A program made the translations under genes and the position numbers. From Gracilaria domingensis (Eukaryota > Rhodophyta > Florideophyceae > Gracilariales > Gracilariaceae): 64,000 bases of DNA. The notes beneath the pieces were generated by a model that worked only from the letters and a program-made list of their open reading frames with translations, made no database searches and had not been told where the DNA came from. Position 1 is the first letter of the stretch; every line of letters begins with the position of its first letter. Shown here piece by piece: positions 57,654 through 64,000 of the stretch. Where the stretch lies: positions 1 to 64,000 of the forward strand of contig VCMS01000250.1 of assembly GCA_022539475.1 (NCBI GenBank), written 5' to 3'.

Positions 57654-57794
57654 AACATCGCCACCCGCTTCAAATTTTTGAACGCCTCAACACCTCAAAC
57701 GTTGCGACTCACACTCATCAAAAGCCCCAACGGCTCTCTCTCCGCGCTCTCTCCACCCCTCGCCCCTCGCCCCTCGCCCCTCCCCCCGCCCGCC

Positions 57795-60434
57795 ATGGCC
57801 GCCTCGCCGCGCCGCGCCGCAGCCGCCGTGCACCTGCACGGCTGGTTTGTCGAGCCCGTGCGCGCGCGCGCCGGCGCGCGCTGGAGCGGCAACGTGCGCG
57901 TGTGGGGCCGCCGCGCGCCGGCCGCGCGCACCTGGTGGCGCTCCTCCTCCGTCGCCGCCGCGCTCGCGCCCGCGCACCTCGTCACGCGCTTCGGCACCCA
58001 CGTGCACCTGCACGGCGCGCTGTGCGCCGCCGCCGCCGCGCGCGTGCGCATGACGCCCGCGGGCGCGCGCCGCTTCCGCGCCGGCTTTGCGCCCGGCTGG
58101 CGCCGCGCGCTGCGCGACTGCTTCCCGGCCGCGCTCTCCATCCTGAGCACGGGCGCGCCGCAGCGCCGCGCGGCCGCGGCGCGCAAGCGCGTCCGCTTCG
58201 ACTTCAACCTGCGCCCCGTCGATGTGCCCACCCCGCCTGCGAAGCGCGCCCGCGTCTCCTTCGCGCGCGCGCGCGCTCCACGCGCCGATCAGCCGCCAAA
58301 GCCGCCGCCCGCCCCGCCCGCATCGAAGCGAGTCTCGCGCGCGCAGCGCGCTGCGAATGCATCGCGTCGGACACCAAGCTCGTCTCCTCGCCGCGCCGAG
58401 CCGCCACCGCGGCGGCAGAGCGGCGGCAACAAGCCCGCCGCTCGAACCCGCAGCGCTGCCAGTACGCTTGTGGCCGTCCCCATTGCAAACTCGTGCGACA
58501 TCCTCACCATTCGACGAAGCAGTCGCCTGCACGCCGAGGCGCCGTGCGCCGGAACCGACAACGCTTCGCAGCCCACGCCGTCGCGGCGGCGCGCCCGCAA
58601 GGAGAAGCGAGCGAGAAGCACTTCCGTGCCGGCAACGCGCTCGCAGCCGTCGCCACTTCGCGATGCGAAGCAGACCACCGCGCGCGCGCGACGAAGCAGC
58701 TCCGTTGCGTCGACGCGCTCGGAACCGACGTCGTCGCTCGATCGCTCACGCGCACGAGCCACTCGCGGGCGTCGCCATTCGGAGCTGAGCACGTCCACGC
58801 GAGCTGCCAGAAACGGCGTCTCCTTCTTCTCCAAGTCCAAGCAAAGGCGCGCCGAAAACGCGCAGACAAAGCTCAAGGCAAAGTCCAACGTGACGTCATC
58901 GCCGCAAATGAGGCGCCGAAGCAGACGGCTCAGCGGACAATTGCCATTGCCCGCTCCGCAAGCGCCAGCCGGAACCCCCGTCGAATCTAACTCGATCAAC
59001 CTCTCGCTCCAAGCAGCTGCGCCGGCAGCGCGAAGATCGAAGCGAATTATTGATCGCTCCAAGCATGATCCAGCACTAGCAAACGGTAAACGAGTTCGAA
59101 ACGATGGCGTGCTGCGACGATCACAACGTTCTGCAAAAGTGCCAAAGGATGTGCACAAGAAAGAAAGCGGTCTGGAGAAGGAAAAAGCGTCTCATGAGCA
59201 TCATCCGAAATCTCAGCCAAAGCAGCAAAAGGCGAAAAGGGGAAGGCCTCGTGGCTCAAGAAAAGGGCTGCCTTCTGAGGGTTCTGCGTCTAAGGCTCCC
59301 TGTGACCAGGGTCAAGAATCAAAGCGTGGTCAGACCCAACCGAGACGTTCCTCCCGTTTAAGGGTATCCGGGGATGACACAAAGATCTTGAAACCTGAAT
59401 CGGCAAATAAGAAGAAACAAGTCGTGACAGACTCCAAGAGTGCTGCAAAGGATGGCGCCATCGCTGCGACCGGCAAACAAAAGACAAAGTTGACAAAGAC
59501 AGCGAAAAGCAAAGCAAGCTCGAAGACTGAACCGAAGTCATCCAAAGCATCAGCGGTTCGGTTTGCTGAAACGAACCGTGCAGAGCTGAGACCAAGAAAG
59601 AGGGTGTCGTTTGGTCCCGAAATCAAGTCTGATGATGCCGTGTGCGTGCCAGAAGAGGGCCTCACAGCAACCTGGTCCGCGAAACAAAGGGAAGACTTTG
59701 AAAGGCAACGAAACAGTGTTCCAGCAAACGATCCGAACTACTGGGAACGTATCGCCGCGGGAGTGGAAGGAAAGACTGCCGCTCAATGCGTAGAGCTGTG
59801 GGATTCGTCGTGGTCTTCCCCGCCCACGACGAAGCGGAAGAAGGTTGGTTTTGCTGAGGTCGAACACGAACCTCGAATGAAGAAACCCAAAATGTCCACG
59901 CCGCAGGTGATTCAAAACGTGCAGAAAGCGTCGAAATCTAAACGTGGGAGGAACACCGCCAAATACAGAACTTCGGTTCGTCGCCTTGCAGATACTTTTG
60001 CTCGAGATACGGAAGATGATGCGCTCGAACCGGAAATAGTAACCCCCAAGATGTCGTGGAAAATGACAGGCGGAAGGGTTGGCGTACCCAGTTTAGAAGA
60101 CGGGACGCCTGGTACGGAAGTTCGCCAAAAGCGTCGCAATGCGGACAAGGGTGGTGAGCTAGCAACGCCAGAGATCCTGAAACGCGGCAAGTCCTTTGGA
60201 TTGAGGGAGGCGGACCTTTACGTTTCCTTGTTTAGGCGACGGCTCGGTGCTGAACCTATTGTGCCTACCTCAAAGCAAACCAAGCCTGGTGTCAAGCGCA
60301 TTTTGGCAAAGAAATCTCCTCCAAATGTTGCGCCAGCCTTTGAGCCTGCACGATGTGGGGACGGTGACTCCCTTTCAGATTCGGGCAGTTTGAGAGATGG
60401 CGATTCATCGTGCGATGAGGATTTGTTTTTCTGA
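57795..60434 (+). CDS. KNL2: KNL2/Mis18BP1-like centromere protein (SANTA + SANT)
   Basis: 879 residues from the ATG at 57795; the frame is open from 57678 but starts there at a TTG. Residues 12-110 match the SANTA domain: L-H-G-W-F-V-E-P, V-R-V-W-G, W-W-R-S-S-S-V, L-V-T-R-F-G-T-H-V-H-L-H-G, F-R-A-G-F-A-P-G-W. Residues 110-600 are basic and disordered. Residues ~624-672 are a SANT/Myb domain (T-W-S-A-K-Q-R-E-D-F...Y-W-E-R-I-A-A...A-A-Q-C-V-E-L-W). SANTA plus SANT occurs in Mis18BP1/KNL2, which licenses CENP-A loading at centromeres. Five K/R-V-x-F-type PP1-docking-like motifs are scattered along it. The first ~200 codons are extremely GC-rich, the rest moderate. Confidence 0.75.
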   Translation: MAASPRRAAAAVHLHGWFVEPVRARAGARWSGNVRVWGRRAPAARTWWRSSSVAAALAPAHLVTRFGTHVHLHGALCAAAAARVRMTPAGARRFRAGFAPGWRRALRDCFPAALSILSTGAPQRRAAAARKRVRFDFNLRPVDVPTPPAKRARVSFARARAPRADQPPKPPPAPPASKRVSRAQRAANASRRTPSSSPRRAEPPPRRQSGGNKPAARTRSAASTLVAVPIANSCDILTIRRSSRLHAEAPCAGTDNASQPTPSRRRARKEKRARSTSVPATRSQPSPLRDAKQTTARARRSSSVASTRSEPTSSLDRSRARATRGRRHSELSTSTRAARNGVSFFSKSKQRRAENAQTKLKAKSNVTSSPQMRRRSRRLSGQLPLPAPQAPAGTPVESNSINLSLQAAAPAARRSKRIIDRSKHDPALANGKRVRNDGVLRRSQRSAKVPKDVHKKESGLEKEKASHEHHPKSQPKQQKAKRGRPRGSRKGLPSEGSASKAPCDQGQESKRGQTQPRRSSRLRVSGDDTKILKPESANKKKQVVTDSKSAAKDGAIAATGKQKTKLTKTAKSKASSKTEPKSSKASAVRFAETNRAELRPRKRVSFGPEIKSDDAVCVPEEGLTATWSAKQREDFERQRNSVPANDPNYWERIAAGVEGKTAAQCVELWDSSWSSPPTTKRKKVGFAEVEHEPRMKKPKMSTPQVIQNVQKASKSKRGRNTAKYRTSVRRLADTFARDTEDDALEPEIVTPKMSWKMTGGRVGVPSLEDGTPGTEVRQKRRNADKGGELATPEILKRGKSFGLREADLYVSLFRRRLGAEPIVPTSKQTKPGVKRILAKKSPPNVAPAFEPARCGDGDSLSDSGSLRDGDSSCDEDLFF

Positions 60435-60752
60435 GATACCAGTTTGGGATAGAGGCAGGTGAATTCCCCACTACCTTTGATATTTCTCTTTTGTAATTGA
60501 CGAGCTTCTCTTCCAGATCGTATACGAGATACGGTTGCGTTGGTGTTTTTTTTTTTGGCAAACAATGTTTGCTGGATGCGAACGCTACCAAGGGTACGAA
60601 GAGTGTTAGAGGGAGAGAGGATCTAAGCCTTTCCCAGCGTCAAGTTTCTAATTCTGTGATAAGGGGTAACAAGGTTCTCGGATGTTTGCCAAGGCGTTTG
60701 CCCCCTACTCGAAACTACTCGGAAAAGAACACGCTGTGGTGAGTGAAGAAGT

Positions 60753-62087
60753 TTAGTGGAACAATAACTCATCAAAAAGATTAGCGGTAAAGGGTTGAAG
60801 AGTGTATCGCGTTAGCAAATAAGACAACAGACCAGCAGTAATGCTAATAGGCAAAGCAGGTAAGGCTTTCCTGCAGACAGTAACAAGAAACAGCGTAGCA
60901 CACAAACCAGCAAGAATGGCAATAAAGCTTGTGACAGCAGTCATAACACCAGTCTTACTCGCTTCCGCCACCAGAATTGAATAGAATACAAAATCGCCCA
61001 AACCGAGCTTGAGGTGAGTGCCGAGCGTTCCAACAGGAACTTCTTCTTTTGGCTCTTCGACGGTGGTCACGTTTGGTAATGTTGATGGCGGCGCAGCGGA
61101 CGCGGGTGGTGTGGGTGGAGTTGCTGTACTTGGTCTGTTGGTGGGCTTTCGAAGGATCTTTCTTCTAATGTAGGCCGGTTTCGAAACCTGTGGGCTTTCT
61201 GAAACATCTGATGGAGAAAGCACATCAATCTGCTGAGCTTGTTCTGCGGGAGGAGCAGGTTGTGCACCGCCTTCAACGCGGCGTGGTGGCTCGGGTTCTC
61301 TTGATGGTTTTGGTGGAGACGACTGTGACTTTGGCACTTCTCTACCAGCATCTCTTGGATTCGTGTCATACACAAGAGCTGGCAAATCATCTCCGCGTTC
61401 GCGAGCAATTGCTACTAGTTTCTTGAGAGGTCCTCCAGGTCCCAGCACTGCGTACAAATCCCAGAGCACTAGACCCGCTAGAACGGTCCAAATCGTCCAC
61501 GACGGCAGCGGTCGGAATACAAAAGCCATCAAGGCCGACATGATGACCAAGTACGCTTGGTTGATGACGCGCGGCACGGAGCTGAAAACGGCGAAAAGTC
61601 CGGTTATGGTGAAGTTCCAGACGGCGATGACCAAGCTTATCCAGTCTAGATTAATGCAGAACGAACGGCAAAAATCGAAAACGTAGAGACCTCCTATGTA
61701 GCCGAAGATGACAAAAACAGCTGTTATGAGCCAACCATTGATAATTTTGGTACGGTTAGTCTTGTAGAGCCACACGATAAGAAAGGTAAAGATGACCATG
61801 AGACCAAAGAAGACCGCCATAAAGGCAATGGCGATGATATTGTCGTTTCCAGAGGACTCTTCGACGCGGGACTCTGGCCTATCATAGATTTCGTCGTTGT
61901 AGCGTCGTTCGGGCGTGTAGTTGCATCTTTGCGGATCTCCATGACCATTTACAAACCACACGGCCAGAATCATGCATATCATGACCGGGGTGAGTACCCT
62001 GGAGATGGCGTTCGTAAGCGCGTCATGCTGATGGATGGTCTGCGGACGCTGTGCTTGTGGCGAACGCCGAAAAGGATTGCGGGGCAT
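60753..62087 (-). CDS. PSN: Presenilin, catalytic subunit of gamma-secretase
   Basis: 444 residues with nine predicted membrane helices. Helix 6 holds L-V-L-W-D210-L-Y-A-V-L-G-P-G-G-P-L; helix 7 holds L-G-L-G-D365-F-V-F-Y-S, the GxGD aspartate; helix 9 holds P-A-L (410-412). Between helices 6 and 7 is a ~130-residue proline/serine/lysine-rich loop, beginning with the P-A-L-V-Y-D-T stretch near which animal presenilins are cleaved. It would cut type I membrane proteins inside the bilayer in the secretory/endosomal system together with nicastrin, Aph-1 and Pen-2. The residue before D210 is Trp where the usual motif is Tyr-Asp. Confidence 0.9.
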   Translation of the reverse strand: MPRNPFRRSPQAQRPQTIHQHDALTNAISRVLTPVMICMILAVWFVNGHGDPQRCNYTPERRYNDEIYDRPESRVEESSGNDNIIAIAFMAVFFGLMVIFTFLIVWLYKTNRTKIINGWLITAVFVIFGYIGGLYVFDFCRSFCINLDWISLVIAVWNFTITGLFAVFSSVPRVINQAYLVIMSALMAFVFRPLPSWTIWTVLAGLVLWDLYAVLGPGGPLKKLVAIARERGDDLPALVYDTNPRDAGREVPKSQSSPPKPSREPEPPRRVEGGAQPAPPAEQAQQIDVLSPSDVSESPQVSKPAYIRRKILRKPTNRPSTATPPTPPASAAPPSTLPNVTTVEEPKEEVPVGTLGTHLKLGLGDFVFYSILVAEASKTGVMTAVTSFIAILAGLCATLFLVTVCRKALPALPISITAGLLSYLLTRYTLQPFTANLFDELLFH

Positions 62088-63134
62088 TCTTCACCGCGCG
62101 GAGAGGGTTAAACGTGGCCGTTTGTCATGTATGGAAGAAGGACGAGGTGACGGGGGGGGGGGGGACGGAGACGAACGCGCGCAAACGCGAAGGCAATGCG
62201 CTGTCGGTCGCACGCGCTCTGGCGCAAGGCGAGTGGCGGAGTTGGTAGCACGGCGGAGTTGTCTGTGGGGGGGGGGGGGGGGGTGAGCCGCTGTGTCGGT
62301 TGGATGTAGTGATGTGGGCGGATGGCAACCGCAAGCTACCAAGGCGGCTGTGGAGTCCACAGTGCGGACCCCGGTACCGTCGTACTGTACGAAGGTAGAA
62401 ATATGACACAAGAGCTGCGCTCCTGCTGCCGAGGCGCACAGCTGTTTGACGTGTATCTGGTATCTGGGCACCAACTGGCGCATGGATGCCAGTACCACCA
62501 GCTTACGACCAGCTTACACCGTGCGCTGACAGCAGAGCGCACGATTTGAAGCGGCGCCAAGATCAATTTTGAATTTTGAAATTGCCGCCGCTTCGACGCC
62601 CTCTCCCTGTCCACGTCGTCGTTCGCCCGTTCGCTCGATGCAACAACTGGAAGCAATTCTCGGGTTTCGACCCGGTGGTCGCCTCCGTCAATGTGATTCG
62701 AGCCGGGCAGCCTCCACGGCCGTACTACACGTCAGAATTTCGAAACACGGCGCCTCTGTGGAGAACGGAAGACGTGGACGCAGGCGATCACGTAGTGCAC
62801 TACTTGGTTGCCTCGGCGTATGTCTTGAGTTCTTAGTACCGTTGCTGTGGTAGATGCAGCGCCAGGCGGAGCGTCCATGTCTCCTATGATCGTGCATGCT
62901 ACTTGAGGCCCTGGCCGAACGCCCATGCCTGCTAGGTCACAGACGCTACGCCAAGCGGAGCGTCCATGGAATCCATATCTGCAACGGTCAAACCGCAGGG
63001 GGATGCTGCGCCAGGCGGAAGCGTCCATGTCGCCTACACGTGGCGCGGCGCACTTCACTCTGGCAGCCGTTTTCACTCGCCTTGCCGTAGAGACTAGCTA
63101 GCTACCCTTGGTAACTAGAAGCGCGATCGTCGCG
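62088..63134. other. Intergenic region with poly-G runs
   Basis: Divergent promoter region of the presenilin and MYND genes. Two long G runs (about 62150-62163 and 62264-62283) stand out. Small frames (62569-62853 and others) lack recognisable domains. A tandem-like repeat occupies 62853-63033. Confidence 0.45.
62853..63033. repeat. Three dispersed copies of a ~28-bp repeat
   Basis: GCGCCAGGCGGAGCGTCCAT or close variants at 62859, 62950 and 63008, each followed by G-T/G-x-C-C-T or GGAATCC, at 91- and 58-bp spacing, upstream of the MYND gene. Confidence 0.6.
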
Positions 63135-64000
63135 ATGGCCTCGCTCTCGGCCTCAGGGGCGCAGGATGCGGTGCGGAGCGCCCTCCGCCCGTGGTGTTGC
63201 AAAGCTTGTTTCAAGATCCCCGACCCGTCGCAGCGTCGCCGCCTTGTCCCCTGCTCAGCCTGCGAGCTCGCATACTACTGCGACACCTCTTGCCGACTTG
63301 ACGACTCGCTGAACCACGACGCCGAGTGCAAGCGCCTCGCTCAGCTGCAGGCCCACGTACGCACCGAAGCAAATGCACTCGGCTACCTCCAACACGCGCC
63401 GCGGGCTCAGCCGCTTTCCGCCTGGATGAGCCCCTCCGAGAGGCGCGTGGAACACTTCTGGAGCTCTGCGCGTCACAGGGAGTTTTGTCGAACGCGAGCA
63501 AAGTTGGCGCGGAAGATGGAGCACATGTCGCGTGATTATGAGGTGGCGCCGCTGTTGGAGAAAGTTCTCGCACATCGTCTCGAGCTTCTTCGCATCGACA
63601 TGCGTGACCACCTTGGTCTCCGCGAGAGCGTCCCGTTCACGCTACTGCGTCTCAACCAGGACGACCGCTGCGTCGCCTTCATCACCCATTGGTTACACCG
63701 CAGGTTTTCAGTGATCAACCTCCCAAACGCCGATTTGTGGCACCACCCGCCCGCCATCGTCACATTGCACATGGGCTCGTGCGCGGGCGACTGGTTGTAC
63801 GGAACTGCGGACCGCTTTGCCGATGTCATTGAGGCCGATCCGTACCCCACCACGAGAGATATCCCAGTCTCGCATCTCATGGCGCTGTGCCTCGTCAAGC
63901 TGCGCATCATCGCACAGCACGAAGCGGACCAGCGACGCATTGCCTTATTTCGCACCACAAGTGTCGCCAGTCTGCTCGGCGATAATACGGATCACATCGC
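63135..64000 (+). CDS. MYND zinc-finger protein (partial, runs off the end)
   Basis: The frame is open from the ATG at 63135 to the window edge (288 codons, no stop). Residues 21-67 are a MYND finger: W-C-C-K-A-C, V-P-C-S-A-C, Y-Y-C-D-T-S-C, H-D-A-E-C, the C-x2-C / C-x2-C / C-x3-C / H-x3-C ligand set. MYND fingers bind proline-rich peptides. In SMYD lysine methyltransferases they are followed by the rest of a SET domain; the visible 220 residues after the finger are helical and I cannot confirm SET motifs. C-terminus missing. Confidence 0.75.
   Translation, partial: MASLSASGAQDAVRSALRPWCCKACFKIPDPSQRRRLVPCSACELAYYCDTSCRLDDSLNHDAECKRLAQLQAHVRTEANALGYLQHAPRAQPLSAWMSPSERRVEHFWSSARHREFCRTRAKLARKMEHMSRDYEVAPLLEKVLAHRLELLRIDMRDHLGLRESVPFTLLRLNQDDRCVAFITHWLHRRFSVINLPNADLWHHPPAIVTLHMGSCAGDWLYGTADRFADVIEADPYPTTRDIPVSHLMALCLVKLRIIAQHEADQRRIALFRTTSVASLLGDNTDHI

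Noticed and set aside
56423-58990. An 855-codon plus-strand frame across dusA and the KNL2-like gene.
   Set aside because: Arginine/alanine-only composition; it is a shifted-frame shadow of very GC-rich coding sequence with clear domains in the other frames.
62569-62853. 94-codon plus-strand frame upstream of the MYND gene.
   Set aside because: No motif, overlapping frames on both strands, and located in a repeat-bearing promoter region; not enough to call a gene.

Overview
This is nuclear DNA of a plastid-bearing eukaryote, most likely a red alga (inference). The host genes include several plastid-type families: a Tic20-type import channel subunit, a BADC-type subunit of acetyl-CoA carboxylase, a ClpS-like adaptor, DUF2358 proteins and a SOUL-domain protein. 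Eukaryotic housekeeping genes lie among them (MFAP1, presenilin, a SANTA/SANT centromere factor, beta-mannosidase). Every host gene reads as one uninterrupted frame, so introns are rare, and the genes are packed 80-320 bp apart. Dense gene islands separated by repeat deserts are the layout reported for florideophyte red algae.

The window has two halves. From 1 to about 41.6 kb it is a transposon- and pseudogene-rich desert of moderate GC. In order it holds: a decayed array of a cysteine-rich domain (1-1260); a LINE 3' end; a coiled-coil ORF; relics of ribulose-phosphate 3-epimerase and of a ketopantoate-reductase-like gene; a tail-to-tail pair of HAD phosphatase paralogs, one without its nucleophile; a frame-broken gene joining a ParB-like domain to a 2-oxoglutarate/Fe(II) oxygenase (9.7-13.5 kb); a fold-back element made of four long palindromes with TTAGGG-type cores; a Plavaka-type DNA transposase (15.4-18.6 kb); a hairpin-punctuated duplication (18.9-20.3 kb); and a DNA transposon that encodes a DDE-like protein, a PD-(D/E)XK nuclease-like region and a zinc finger, split by a solo LTR with a perfect target-site duplication.

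Next comes a complete 11.3-kb Ty3/gypsy element (28668-39989) on the minus strand: gag, protease, RT/RNase H/integrase, and an unrecognised third ORF with an internal duplication. It sits inside a Harbinger-like transposase gene, whose two halves flank it. Its 5' LTR carries a different solo LTR, also with a perfect 5-bp duplication, so three layers of insertion can be read.

From 41.8 kb to the end is a GC-rich gene island, interrupted only by two LINE 3' ends (48.6-50.0 kb). Order: SOUL/NTF2-like protein (+), NDPK-Dpy30-UMP/CMP kinase fusion (+), MFAP1 (-), ClpS-like (+), beta-mannosidase (-), DUF2358 protein (+), BADC (+), Tic20 (-), DusA (+), KNL2/Mis18BP1-like (+), presenilin (-), MYND-finger protein (+, runs off the end). 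Several pairs are divergent and share 230-360 bp promoters. BADC, Tic20, ClpS, DUF2358 and SOUL proteins are all expected in the plastid. No rRNA, tRNA or CRISPR array was recognised.
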